The notes: a model not told the origin generated them from the sequence alone. Counted from the stretch's first letter, positions 45,488 through 56,746 are shown. The stretch: DNA of 64,000 bases from Peribacillus deserti (GCF_002863585.1 NZ_PGUY01000050.1:1-64000), one strand, 5' to 3'. Translations and numbers: made by a program.

Positions 45488-45893
45488 GAAAAGCGGAGGA
45501 CGGTGCTTTTCACAACTATATATTCATACACGCTGCATGATGTTCCAGCTACTATGGAGAGACCTGATTACTTGAAAAGCAGACATCTGAACGGCATAAG
45601 AAAAGCGGTGGTAAAAGGCCGCCTTTGCCTTTTAACAGCGATTGGCTTATGACCGAAGGTGTCAGTCCGAAGCTAGACACCAAGAAAAGCGGAAAGCGGT
45701 GCCTACACCACAAATCTGATTATTCTCTGAATGTAACTCCTATCTTATATAAACTCTGAGAATTTAAAGTAGGCAGACATCCGACAAGCATAAGACCAGC
45801 TGGCTGTGGGAAGAGGTCTTCTTCCCATAGACGGGATGGCTTATGTCTCGAGGATGTCAGCTGGGAGCTGGCCACCAAGAAAAGCGGAGGATC
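45485..45893 (+). repeat. Stand-alone rep2 elements in tandem
   Basis: Two diverged copies of the element found nested inside MITE copies 2, 6 and 7. The first (about 45485-45688) has GGCATAAG and GGCTTATG arms; the second (about 45688-45893) has GACAAGCATAAGACCAGC and GGCTTATGTCTCGAGG arms around GTGGGAAGAGGTCTTCTTCC. Each is bounded by AAGAAAAGCGGA-type sequence. The first begins at the rsbY stop codon, and the second runs directly into array 4. Confidence 0.75.
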
Positions 45894-45985
45894 GTGCAAA
45901 AAATTGAAAAATCGTGCATATTTTACGAAAATCGTTCATATAACTCGATAATCATTCATATATCGTAAAATCGTTCATCACCTCT
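45891..45985. repeat. 20-bp-period array 4 (ATCGTNCATA core)
   Basis: ATCGTGCA, ATCGTGCATA, ATCGTTCATA, ATCATTCATA and ATCGTTCATC start at 45891, 45911, 45931, 45951 and 45970 (steps 20, 20, 20, 19). Same core as array 5. Confidence 0.8.
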
Positions 45986-45993
45986 TGTAAGGT

Positions 45994-46178
45994 TCACTAG
46001 GGTATTGGAAGTGACACTGTTAATCCGCTCCCTGAAATCACTAGTGGATGGCAGCCGGTAGATCCAGCTGTCCGGGCTCAGTGTCTATGTATTTGCTGAT
46101 CCAAAAGTATAAGAGGATGAACTCGGGCAGGCTGAGTTTATATACCTTTATTTCGCTTAGTGAAAAGTACATATAAAA
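45994..46178. other. Intergenic region without a visible gene
   Basis: Only short frames. It separates the convergent rsbY and rsbK-rsbM units. Confidence 0.5.
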
Positions 46179-46179
46179 C

Positions 46180-46213
46180 GAAAAAGCTCAGAGCAATTAA
46201 CTCTGAGCTTTTT
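46180..46213. terminator. Bidirectional terminator after rsbM
   Basis: AAAAAGCTCAGAG and its complement around CAATTAA, with T runs on both sides. Confidence 0.8.
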
Positions 46214-46235
46214 ATTCTGTATATTCGTCGCAAAA

Positions 46236-47063
46236 TTAATAACTGGTTTTTTTACGGAATAATTTCTGCTGAGCATTGAAGGATTCAAAAAGAACAGATT
46301 CATTGAACCGTATGGATTCCTTGCTCCCAAGTCCCAGGAACCCGCCAGGACTTAAACTGTCATTAAATAGTTTAAAAACCTGCTGCTGCAAATTAACATC
46401 AAAGTAGATAAGGACATTCCGGCAGATAATGATATGAAATTCATTAAATGATCCATCCGTAACCAGATTATGCTGAGCAAAGACAATGCTTTTCAATAGT
46501 GAAGGATCTAAATAAGCTCCCTCACTATCGGCTTTGTAGTATTCCGAGAAGGACTTTTTTCCGCCTGCCGACATGTAATTCTTAGTATACAGCTGCATTT
46601 TTTGAAGCGGAATCATACCCCTCTCGGCTTTTCTGATCACCATTTCATTCATGTCAGTTGCATATATTTTGGCTCGACCACCTAAACCTTCTTCTTGAAG
46701 GAGGATAGCCATAGAAAAGGCTTCTTCACCTGTGGAACATCCTGCATGCCAAATCCTTATTTCGGGGAGTTCCCTCAAATAAGGAACCACTTCTTCTCGA
46801 AATGCTTTGAAAAATTCAGGGTCCCTGAACATCTCTGTAACGTTGATTGAAAAGTCACTTAGTATTTTAGGAATAATGGTGTCATCATGTATGACTTTTT
46901 CAGTAAGGCTGGTGATATTGTTCAGCTTCTCCAGATACAATCTATTTTGAACCCTCCTCATGATAGAGGAACGCATATACTGCCTAAAATCGAAGCCTGT
47001 CAGCCGATAGATAGCTAACAGGAGCAGATCCAACTCCATATCGTCTTTATTATGAACTACCAT
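46236..47063 (-). CDS. rsbM: RsbM-like CheR-type methyltransferase
   Basis: A 275-residue CheR-type protein-glutamate methyltransferase: an all-helical N-domain (residues 10-85; IMRRVQNRLY, FSINVTEMFRDPEFF) and a SAM-binding C-domain with WHAGCSTGEEAFSMA near 105, KIYATDMNE and IICRNVLIYFD. In the B. cereus group RsbM methylates and inhibits the hybrid kinase RsbK. The gene begins 31 nt after the kinase gene on the same strand, so it is the second gene of the operon, consistent with that role. The terminator follows. Confidence 0.8.
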   Translation of the reverse strand: MVVHNKDDMELDLLLLAIYRLTGFDFRQYMRSSIMRRVQNRLYLEKLNNITSLTEKVIHDDTIIPKILSDFSINVTEMFRDPEFFKAFREEVVPYLRELPEIRIWHAGCSTGEEAFSMAILLQEEGLGGRAKIYATDMNEMVIRKAERGMIPLQKMQLYTKNYMSAGGKKSFSEYYKADSEGAYLDPSLLKSIVFAQHNLVTDGSFNEFHIIICRNVLIYFDVNLQQQVFKLFNDSLSPGGFLGLGSKESIRFNESVLFESFNAQQKLFRKKTSY

Positions 47064-47094
47064 TCTGCTTAACTCGTTCCCTCCATTTTCAAAG

Positions 47095-49893
47095 CTAGGA
47101 CAGCCAGACCTGCATGGCAGATAATAGCTGGTCTAATTTCAGCGGCTTGCTGATATAATCCGTTGCCCCTGCCTCAATGCACTTTTCCCTGTCTCCCTTC
47201 ATAGCCTTGGCTGTAAGTGCTATGATTGGAACATTGCGGTCCATGGCCCTGATCCTCTTCATGGCTTCATACCCATCCATGACCGGCATCATAATATCCA
47301 TCAATACAATATCCACAGAATCAAGGATCATCATTTTATCAATACATTCGGCTCCATTTTCTGCAGTAACAACATTCATTCCTTCTTTTAGAAGAGCATT
47401 TTTTAATGCAAAAATATTTCGATGATCGTCATCAGCCACAACTACAGTTTTCCCGCTCAACACTGTAGGTAAACTGATTTCAGGCTCTACAATTTCCGTC
47501 TGTGCAATCACTGAGGGTTCAATTTCTGTTTGTGCCGCGGCAGCTGTTTCAAGTGCTGCAGCAGCTTGAACTTCCGCTGCTTCTATTTCTGTGACAGCCG
47601 GCATTCCTCCCGGCAGGTTTGGAATGATAATAGTAAAGGTACTTCCTTTCCCTTCCTGGCTTTCAACCAGGCATGTACCGCCTAGAAGCTGAGTAAATTC
47701 CTTGGTGATGGATAAGCCGAGACCTGTTCCGCCATATCTTCTCATGATGGCGCCATCCACCTGCTGGAATGCTTCAAATATCATGAATTGTTTATCTCTT
47801 GCAATTCCAATTCCCGTATCACTTACAGAAATTCTCACCCAGGTATCTACCTGAGGTGCGAGTCTATTGAATTGTACTTCCTCTGGCTGAGCCTTTTCTA
47901 CGTTGATACTTACAGATCCTTTTTCGGTAAACTTAAATGCATTTGAAAGAAGATTTTTTAATATCTGCTGTAATCTCTGTTCGTCCGTGTAGATGATCGG
48001 GGGAACATCAGAATTGAAATGAATCTCAAAATCAATGTTCTTTTTCTTAGCAGTCTGTAAGAAGTTCCGTTCCATCCTGTCGATGAATTCATTCATGTAC
48101 ACTTCTTCATAGCTGACTTCCAGCTTTCCTGCCTCAATCTTAGAAAGATCCAGAATATCATTAATTAAATTCAACAGATCCTGTCCGGAAGAATGAATGA
48201 CATTCGCAAATTCCTTCTGCTCTTCTGAGAGTTCATAATCCGGATCATCAGAAAGCATTTCTGAAAGCAGGAGTATACTGTTTAACGGAGTACGAAGTTC
48301 ATGGGACATATTCGCAAGGAACTCCGATTTATACTTAGAGCTAAGCTGAAGTTCCTTTGCTTTGTCCTCGAGCTGTTCTTTGGCTGCCTGCAGCTCTTCG
48401 GATTTAAGCTCAGCGTCCCTTGACCTTTCTTCGAGCTGTTCGTTTGTCATCCGCAGTTCTTCGGTCTGGCTTTGCAATTCCTCAGATTGAGCTTGCAGTT
48501 CTTCAGACTGTGATTGTAATTCTTCAGATTGTGCCTGAAGCTCTTCTGTCTGAGCCTGTGACTCGATCAATAATCGCTCTACTTCCATCCGGCCCAGAAT
48601 ATTCGTGATGCCTATTCCCAGTGTTTCCAGCACATTTTCTAATAGCTTCTGTTCTTTTGAAGCAAATTCTCCAACACTTGCAAATTCTACTACACCCACC
48701 ACTTCATCTTTAAACATGACAGGTGCAATTAAAATGCTGTTCGGCTTCACTTCACCAAGTCCCGTTGACACAACCCGGTAATCAGCAGGAATGTCGTTAA
48801 GGAGAATCGGTCGCTTTTCCTTAACACATTGGCCAATGATTCCTTCACCGGAAAGAAAAGACTGTCTTCCAGCATGGTCTTCACTTTCAGCATAAGAAGC
48901 GGCTTTTTTAAATACTGGCTGCCCATTTCTATCATCTTTCAGGTAAAAAGCAGCCAGACTAGCACCCATGACTGGAGCGAGTTTTCTGATGAACTGTTCC
49001 GCAAGTGCATTGACTGAAACATGGCGGCTATATATATTGACAATTTCTACAGCATTAGTTTGAATCCAATTCTGCTCCTGGATTTCAGATGTGTATTTCT
49101 GCTCCTTCGCATTGTACTCTTCAATCGAAGCGGCCATTGAATTAAAGGCAACAGCTATATCGCCAATTTCATCTTTAGTCTTCACCTGAATTCTAGGAAT
49201 CTCAGACAAATTGGTATAATCGACATTATTCATCACCTTAGTGATTGAATTAATATTGCTTACGGTACTCCGGATTACCCAGAGCATGACTGCTACAATA
49301 AGAATTAATGCCAGCACTATTACTGCAGTTACCGTCCATATCAGCTGATCATACTTTTTTGTAGAATCTGCAAGAGTTTCCTTCATTAACGATTCTTGAT
49401 AGACTTTAAATTCATCTATTTTAAGAAATAGATTATCCCTGGAAGCCTGTTCCTGATTGTAAATAGCCTGGAGTTCGCTTTTGGAAGCTTTATTCTGAAG
49501 CTGTCCTGCAATATTGGATTCCATCTCGGAATATTGATCATAGGCATCCCGTACTTGTTTTACCAGAACTTTTGATTTATTCCGGTTTAAAATCGTTTCA
49601 AGTTCCAAAAGCTTAGTATGAATCTCTTCGCTATTTGATTGTGCTTGGAAATTTTTTGCAGCATGCTCTAGTTCTTTATCGCTTGCGCTGAACAAACTGA
49701 CTAATTCCCTGTCATTTTTATAAAGCATTTGTCTGATTTCTGTTGCCTCATTCACTTTATGATATCGGTCCTGAACAATCTCGAGCATGTTCGCCTTAAT
49801 GGACTGCATCATCAAAAGAATTACTGATAATAAAAGGAACATAAAAAAGACGGTTAAGCCTAAGCCTATGAATTGCTTTTTTTTAAAGCCCAC
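47095..49893 (-). CDS. rsbK: RsbK-like hybrid sensor histidine kinase
   Basis: A 932-residue multi-domain kinase. TM1 (residues 7-28), an extracellular helical sensory domain of CHASE3 type, TM2 (about 185-207), HAMP (about 207-262), GAF (about 290-430), a coiled coil of SEELQAQ/SEELQSQ heptads (about 435-525), HisKA with MSHELRTPLNSILL (about 525-590), HATPase_c with NLLSNAFKFT, VSDTGIGI and GGTGLGLS (about 640-755), an Ala/Glu-rich linker and a receiver domain with VLMDIMMPVMD (Asp near 866). Start GTG after AAGGTAGG. In the B. cereus system RsbK phosphorylates RsbY; this layout matches it. Confidence 0.85.
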   Translation of the reverse strand: MGFKKKQFIGLGLTVFFMFLLLSVILLMMQSIKANMLEIVQDRYHKVNEATEIRQMLYKNDRELVSLFSASDKELEHAAKNFQAQSNSEEIHTKLLELETILNRNKSKVLVKQVRDAYDQYSEMESNIAGQLQNKASKSELQAIYNQEQASRDNLFLKIDEFKVYQESLMKETLADSTKKYDQLIWTVTAVIVLALILIVAVMLWVIRSTVSNINSITKVMNNVDYTNLSEIPRIQVKTKDEIGDIAVAFNSMAASIEEYNAKEQKYTSEIQEQNWIQTNAVEIVNIYSRHVSVNALAEQFIRKLAPVMGASLAAFYLKDDRNGQPVFKKAASYAESEDHAGRQSFLSGEGIIGQCVKEKRPILLNDIPADYRVVSTGLGEVKPNSILIAPVMFKDEVVGVVEFASVGEFASKEQKLLENVLETLGIGITNILGRMEVERLLIESQAQTEELQAQSEELQSQSEELQAQSEELQSQTEELRMTNEQLEERSRDAELKSEELQAAKEQLEDKAKELQLSSKYKSEFLANMSHELRTPLNSILLLSEMLSDDPDYELSEEQKEFANVIHSSGQDLLNLINDILDLSKIEAGKLEVSYEEVYMNEFIDRMERNFLQTAKKKNIDFEIHFNSDVPPIIYTDEQRLQQILKNLLSNAFKFTEKGSVSINVEKAQPEEVQFNRLAPQVDTWVRISVSDTGIGIARDKQFMIFEAFQQVDGAIMRRYGGTGLGLSITKEFTQLLGGTCLVESQEGKGSTFTIIIPNLPGGMPAVTEIEAAEVQAAAALETAAAAQTEIEPSVIAQTEIVEPEISLPTVLSGKTVVVADDDHRNIFALKNALLKEGMNVVTAENGAECIDKMMILDSVDIVLMDIMMPVMDGYEAMKRIRAMDRNVPIIALTAKAMKGDREKCIEAGATDYISKPLKLDQLLSAMQVWLS

Positions 49894-50284
49894 ACATTTT
49901 CCTACCTTCCCAATATTTAGTTTTATGAATTTTCTTTTACACCTTAATATATCAAACTTTGGAACTCACATCCACTGGTACAACCTTGCCCCCCGTATGT
50001 CTAACTAGTTTTTTACAAATGATCAGGCCGGCCGCAAAATATGCTGATAAAAAGGGCTGCCGAGACGTTTTCGACAGCCTTTTTTGCTTTCCTTTACAAT
50101 AGTAATCGGACCTGCTTCAGTGAGGGATGGAGTTTCTTGCAAGAATACAGACCGAAGTTGGTAAAATCGGAACTATCCCACCAAATTAACAGACAACGCA
50201 TTAAATTTAGTTGGAAAATTACTACAACCTAAGTCTATCATAGGTCATTTGAGTTGAGTACGAACATCTTTCAACAATCCTATT
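49894..50284. other. Intergenic region with an orphan bidirectional terminator
   Basis: GGCTGCCGA/TCGACAGCC hairpin at 50054-50086 with T runs on both sides. No gene next to it would need it, so a gene may have been lost. Nothing else is seen. Confidence 0.5.
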
Positions 50285-50410
50285 ATTGTGCATATATGTA
50301 AAAATTCATTCATATATTGCCAGAATCGTGCATAAATGCCAAAAATCATCCATATATCCCCATAATCGTGCATATATGCAAAAAATCATTCATATATTAA
50401 AATTCATTCC
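50285..50410. repeat. 20-bp-period array 5 (ATC(G/A)T(G/T/C)CATA core)
   Basis: Units start near 50285, 50304, 50325, 50345, 50365, 50385 and 50402 (mostly 19-21 bp apart). Cores ATTGTGCATATA, ATCGTGCATAAA, ATCATCCATATA, ATCATTCATATA; the same core as array 4. Confidence 0.8.
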
Positions 50411-50446
50411 TTTCCTATTAATATATATAAGGCCGTTCAGTAAAAA

Positions 50447-50475
50447 AACGCCCAGCATTTACGCTGGACGCTTCT
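50447..50475 (-). terminator. Terminator of the neutral protease gene
   Basis: Stem GCGTCCAGCGT/TGCTGGGCGT with T7 on the minus strand. Confidence 0.8.
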
Positions 50476-50496
50476 TCTATTCTATTATTTTCAGTT

Positions 50497-52765
<2,269 letters not shown>

Positions 52766-53137
52766 ATGGAGAAAATTAGCGTTTTTTTAGATGATTATAG
52801 GAAGGCTCCCGATGGCTACGTACTGGCAGAAACGATGGATGAATGTATCTCGCTTCTCTACAGCTTTGATATTGAGCATCTTTCTCTAGATCACGACTTA
52901 TTACATAAAACACGTAATGGTTTTATGCTGGTACAATTGATGATTAAAGAAAAACTATTTGCAAAACGGATCACGATTCACTCTGCCAATTCAGTTGGTG
53001 GCAAAGCCATGTATAACCTTTTGAAGCAGGCACAGCGCGATTTAATTCTTTCTGATTCTACTATTGTGTCCCTCAGGCCGCTCCCGCTTCATTTTTTTCC
53101 TGCCAATGTCATGAAGCATTATCTAGAGGTAATATAA
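52766..53137 (+). CDS. Cyclic-phosphate processing receiver-domain protein
   Basis: A 123-residue single-domain protein of the cPPR (receiver-like) group. Markers are ISVFLDDYRKAPDGYVLAET at the start, HLSLDHDL with the Asp/His pair in place of the phospho-acceptor motif, and ITIHSANSVGGKAMY near the end. The family is predicted to process cyclic nucleotide or phosphate ends of RNA; no member is well studied. Start after GGAAGGAG. Terminator at 53152. Confidence 0.75.
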   Translation: MEKISVFLDDYRKAPDGYVLAETMDECISLLYSFDIEHLSLDHDLLHKTRNGFMLVQLMIKEKLFAKRITIHSANSVGGKAMYNLLKQAQRDLILSDSTIVSLRPLPLHFFPANVMKHYLEVI

Positions 53138-53151
53138 TAATTCAAATCTTC

Positions 53152-53180
53152 CAGATCACGATAAGTGGTCTTTTTATTTT
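53152..53180 (+). terminator. Terminator of the cPPR gene
   Basis: AGATCAC/GTGGTCT stem followed by TTTTTATTTT. Confidence 0.7.
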
Positions 53181-53321
53181 AGAAAACTATTAAGCTGCCA
53201 GTTTGCAGTGGGATGTTTCTCACAAATTTGTTGAATGTACATTCATTTTTACTAAACAGAAAACGGCTCCCGTTAAAGAATCAACCGGGAGCTGGTAAAG
53301 AACTGCTGCCGCAATTTTTTT

Positions 53322-53663
53322 GGCTCTTCTAAAAGATTGTTGTTTTTTAATAAGTTTTCTGAATTAACCTATTGTTAAACAGGATGATAAGAACGTAAGG
53401 TGCGGGACTCCTTGTTCCAGCTGCAAGCCTACTTTATCAGATGTCTGCTTTTCTTTTAGTGTTTTGCCTCTACTAAAAAAAGATCATCATTCAGCTTTTG
53501 GATGGATCTTTTCTTGAAAAGCACCTTCCTCCGCGTTGCGATCAGGTGAGAAGGCACAGGCGAAGCCGAGTATGCTCAGGCGCCCGCCCTCTCGAGAAAG
53601 TGAGGATCCTTACGTTCCATTCAACCCCTTGGTTCAATTACAACAAAGCTTGCGAAAACAGCC
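53322..53663 (+). repeat. MITE-like repeat, copy 6, with rearranged nested repeat
   Basis: Forward orientation. Ends are family-like (GGCTCTTCTAAAAGATTG is slightly shortened; the right end GCGAAAACAGCC is intact). Rep2 occupies about 53413-53546 at the same internal site as in copies 2 and 7 (junction GATCAGGTGAG), and the central hairpin half is lost. No clean direct repeat flanks it. It ends 3 nt before the hemoglobin stop codon. Confidence 0.8.
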
Positions 53664-53666
53664 TTT

Positions 53667-54029
53667 TTATTTATACAGAATATCATCTCTGAGTGAAGCC
53701 ACTTTTGTTAAAGCAGTCTCTATGTCTGATTCAGCCACTCCATAATGAGCGAGGGCATCGTGAAGATGAGTTGCGATGGTATCAAAATGAGCAGGCTGAA
53801 TATTCATTCCTTCGTGGGCTTTAGCCATTGACTTCCCTGAATACTGTTTAGGACCGCCTAAAGCAAAACTAATAAATTTTGTCTGATGGCGGCGCTGCTT
53901 TTCTATATCTGTATTTAAGAAGAAAGTATTGACCGTATCGTCTTTCAATACTAATTTGTTGTAAAAATAGTCTACAACTTTGGCAATGGCCTCTTCTCCT
54001 CCAACTTTTTCGTACAATGTCTGCTCCAT
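53667..54029 (-). CDS. Truncated hemoglobin (group I)
   Basis: A 120-residue 2-on-2 globin. TLYEKVGGEEAIAKVVDYFY is the family start; the proximal His region is HEGMNIQPAHFD with FALGGPKQYSGKSM before it, and the Tyr at helix B (YFYNKL) is the usual ligand-stabilising residue. Relatives bind O2 or NO; physiological role is unclear. The last codon sits 3 nt from MITE copy 6, so the terminator region has been replaced by the repeat. Confidence 0.9.
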   Translation of the reverse strand: MEQTLYEKVGGEEAIAKVVDYFYNKLVLKDDTVNTFFLNTDIEKQRRHQTKFISFALGGPKQYSGKSMAKAHEGMNIQPAHFDTIATHLHDALAHYGVAESDIETALTKVASLRDDILYK

Positions 54030-54138
54030 GTTTACGCACTCCTCTTTCTTTCATTCAAATAATATAATACCTCCATTTCTGGTTTTCATGCTTGTAAAAC
54101 GCTAATCTCCCCTAAAAAGTTAAAGAAGTAATATCTCA

Positions 54139-54303
54139 ATGAAATCCGCATTAAACGCTATAGATGTTTTCACCTATGCTCATGAAGATGCGAAAATAAT
54201 GATCCAAAATGGCTGGTTTGAAGAACCGCTTCAAATGGAAGAACAATGCAGCTCGATTAACAAGACAAGACAGCCGGAGAAACCGCCAGGCGGCTTCCCT
54301 TAA
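54139..54303 (+). pseudogene. C-terminal fragment resembling DUF3231 proteins
   Basis: A 54-codon frame beginning MKSALNAIDVFTYAHEDAKI and continuing IQNGWFEEP matches the last helix of DUF3231 proteins (compare ARMITEIGILSEDGANLLIE and KGWLEQPP in the 30354-31364 protein). No ribosome site is present and the upstream part is missing, so this is most likely a remnant. Confidence 0.4.
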
Positions 54304-54437
54304 GATTCTTCAATTTTTTTGCCTTTGCTTTTATAAGGCTTCGCACTCTTTGCTTTATTTGCTCCTGCCTTCCACCTGTTCCAGCCCTTCTTCCCTGTTC
54401 CTCTGCCCGTACCGCCTTTCGCCTTTCCTTTACTCAA
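54300..54437 (-). CDS. DUF3934 family small basic protein
   Basis: TTG 54437 follows GGAGTGG at 5 nt. The 45-residue product is very rich in Lys and Gly (KGGTGRGTGKKGWNRWKAGA) and matches DUF3934 proteins of Bacilli. Function unknown. Its stop overlaps the end of the fragment on the other strand. Confidence 0.7.
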   Translation of the reverse strand: MSKGKAKGGTGRGTGKKGWNRWKAGANKAKSAKPYKSKGKKIEES

Positions 54438-54999
54438 AATAACCACTCCAGTACACATGCGGATTTTTTTTATTGTACCCCCTAAAATCAAAGATTATAT
54501 CTTCAATTTCAGCCCTTTTTGCTGCTCCACTCTTCGCATATTCATTCATGAGATCCTCACATCCGATTCATTAATCTCATCTGCCTGCTGATTAAGTACT
54601 CCATGTGTATTTTATGATTGAATCACAAACTTAATTATTGTCCTAAAGAACAGGAAAATTGATTTCAGGAATAGTTCCAGAAAACGATGATGTGGTATTT
54701 ACTCATTAAGATGGGGTTCATATAAAAGGGATTTTTGTAGAAGGAAGTGATTTTGGGGGCTTCGGCTCTCTTGGTAAGCAATCAGGGTAATAGGAAGCAA
54801 CCGGCGTCCAGTCTCATCACATACTAAAGAGGCTTAGAAAAGGGAAACAAAACGTATTTGAACCCGTTACATCATTCACGATCCTAAACGGTTATTGATG
54901 GTCCCAATGACCTAAGTTCTAAGATTGGTGAAAGCAGGATGAACATTTTCCAAGCCACTCCAATATTATGGGTAAAAAAGATTTTCGGGAGTGAAGATT
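54438..54999. other. Decayed intergenic region
   Basis: Several short frames with stops; no protein recognised. It probably holds remnants of a lost gene upstream of the zinc-ribbon peptide. Confidence 0.4.
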
Positions 55000-55116
55000 T
55001 TGCCAAATGCTTTAATACAGTCTTATATCAGATGCCTTCACTGTAAAAAGGTGTACCATGCACAATACTTTCGAAAAAGACTCTATGTTTGCCAATATTG
55101 CCGGGAGAAAAATTAA
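55000..55116 (+). CDS. Small zinc-ribbon protein, 38 aa
   Basis: TTG 55000 stands 8 nt after GGGAG. The product reads RCLHCKKVYHAQYFRKRLYV followed by CQYCREKN: two Cys-x-x-Cys knuckles 15 residues apart, a typical zinc ribbon. It is very basic and could bind nucleic acid. Too short to assign a family. Confidence 0.5.
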   Translation: MPNALIQSYIRCLHCKKVYHAQYFRKRLYVCQYCREKN

Positions 55117-55155
55117 AGCTTTTTACAAAAAAATAAATAGAATCCTTATAAAAAG

Positions 55156-55187
55156 AGAGGAAAAAATTCCAGAGATTTTTTCCTCTT
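55156..55187. terminator. Bidirectional terminator
   Basis: GAGGAAAAAAT/ATTTTTTCCTC stem; it closes the permease gene on the minus strand. Confidence 0.8.
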
Positions 55188-55189
55188 CC

Positions 55190-56542
55190 TTAATGACCTG
55201 TGTGCTTCCAAACCTTTTTTTGCATGATAAATGCTGCAATCCCAATAATCGCAACTAAAAGCAAGCTCACAAAAAAACCATAACGGATATTTTTTTCGAG
55301 TAATGTGCCGCTTATTGCCGCTGCTATCAAGAATAAGCCGGCAAACGCAAGAATCTTACCCCACATCTTCATTTCCAGTACTTTTAAGGAAGAAATGATA
55401 ATCGTTGCCCAGTTTAATAAGATGAGGAGCCCTGCAGCTGTAGTAATGTACTCATATATTTTGCCAGGCAGAAGCAATGCCGTAATAATAGATGCAATTA
55501 AGCCGACGGTGGCCAGCCCTAAAGATGGAAGCGGTGTGTTCTTCCACTTTTTGATTTTCTTTGAAAAGATTTTTGGTGCATCGCCATCTTTCGAAAGAGT
55601 AACTAGCAGCGTTGTGACACCGAATAACGCTGCGGTCATGGTTGAAAATCCTGCAACAATGATGGCAGCATTAAAAACATGGGGAAAAAAATCTAAATGA
55701 TATTGATCAAGGGCTGTAACAAACGGACTTTCCTTTTCATTAAAAGCACCATGTTCAGCCATCATTACAGCAAGTCCCAGAGAAATTACATACATGATAA
55801 CCAGCAGAATCAGCATGATGATCCCGGCCTTTGGAGCCTCTTCCTTCTTTTTTAGCCTGGTAGCCATCAAACCTATTACTTCGATTCCTCCATATGCGTA
55901 ATAGGCATAAATAAAAGAAGACCAAAACCCTTTAAAGCCTTCAGGAAAAAGCTCATGCCCCCCGCTTGGGATTCCTGGCGGATTTACTTTTCCATGAAAA
56001 AATCCAAACAAAGCCACTGCTGCCAGAATAATAAACATGATTATCGCAGCTGTTTTAACGATAGCCAATATATCTTCTACCTTGTCAAACCCCTTATTCC
56101 CTGTTAAAACAACGATTATAGATAAAATGGCATATCCAGCTGCAAACACCCATAGCGGGACTTGGGGGAACCAGAATCTCGAAAGAATGGATAAAGCAGT
56201 CAACTGGCTGCCCATGATGAGAATGTTTGAGCTCCAATAATTCCACCCGCAAGTAAACCCTGCCCATTTGCCAAAGGCTTTTGCCGCATAGTAACAAAAA
56301 GAGCCTTCCTGGGGGTCTTCGGCAGTCATTTTAGCTAATAAATTATATACGATATACGTACCAAAAGCTGCAAGGACAAATGCTAACACAATAGATGGAC
56401 CAGTGGTTTCGATTCCGATTGCAGAACCGAGAAAGAATCCTGTCCCAATCGTACAGCCCACTCCTATTAAGGATAATTGCCACCATTTTAAGCTGCCTTG
56501 TTCATTCGACTTATCTTTTTGTGCGCACTGATTTGACGTCAT
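55190..56542 (-). CDS. APC-superfamily amino acid permease
   Basis: A 450-residue permease with 12 membrane helices. The start WWQLSLIGVGCTIGTGFFLG holds the conserved Gly-rich unwound segment of helix 1 (substrate backbone binding), and the consensus loop DPQEGSFCYYAAKAFGKWAG follows helix 2. It belongs to the amino acid transporter family; substrate unknown. The start follows AGAGGAGGGTAACCT. A small gene lies 21 nt upstream on the same strand. Confidence 0.85.
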   Translation of the reverse strand: MTSNQCAQKDKSNEQGSLKWWQLSLIGVGCTIGTGFFLGSAIGIETTGPSIVLAFVLAAFGTYIVYNLLAKMTAEDPQEGSFCYYAAKAFGKWAGFTCGWNYWSSNILIMGSQLTALSILSRFWFPQVPLWVFAAGYAILSIIVVLTGNKGFDKVEDILAIVKTAAIIMFIILAAVALFGFFHGKVNPPGIPSGGHELFPEGFKGFWSSFIYAYYAYGGIEVIGLMATRLKKKEEAPKAGIIMLILLVIMYVISLGLAVMMAEHGAFNEKESPFVTALDQYHLDFFPHVFNAAIIVAGFSTMTAALFGVTTLLVTLSKDGDAPKIFSKKIKKWKNTPLPSLGLATVGLIASIITALLLPGKIYEYITTAAGLLILLNWATIIISSLKVLEMKMWGKILAFAGLFLIAAAISGTLLEKNIRYGFFVSLLLVAIIGIAAFIMQKKVWKHTGH

Positions 56543-56563
56543 AGGTTACCCTCCTCTAATACT

Positions 56564-56746
56564 TTAGGATTCGTTTTCTTCCCCCTCTTTATTCGATTTA
56601 TTTAATGAATTTGGATCCATTCCGTGTAATAGAGGAGTATTTACATGTAAAAGTGATAGAATACCTTCGCATATGGTTTGTAAAGTATAAGGGAAGTCTG
56701 TAAATAGGCATAGTCGTACAGCAATAGCTAGACTATTTTTAACCAA
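56564..56746 (-). CDS. Small helical protein, N-terminus uncertain
   Basis: The frame from TTG 56746 gives 60 residues (LCLFTDFPYTLQTICEGILS), but the same frame is open and conserved-looking further upstream (HLRVIVDRLVKN) until a TAG at about 56785, without a proper start. It may be a 5'-truncated gene. The ending SNKEGEENES is acidic. Family not recognised. Confidence 0.35.
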   Translation of the reverse strand: MVKNSLAIAVRLCLFTDFPYTLQTICEGILSLLHVNTPLLHGMDPNSLNKSNKEGEENES

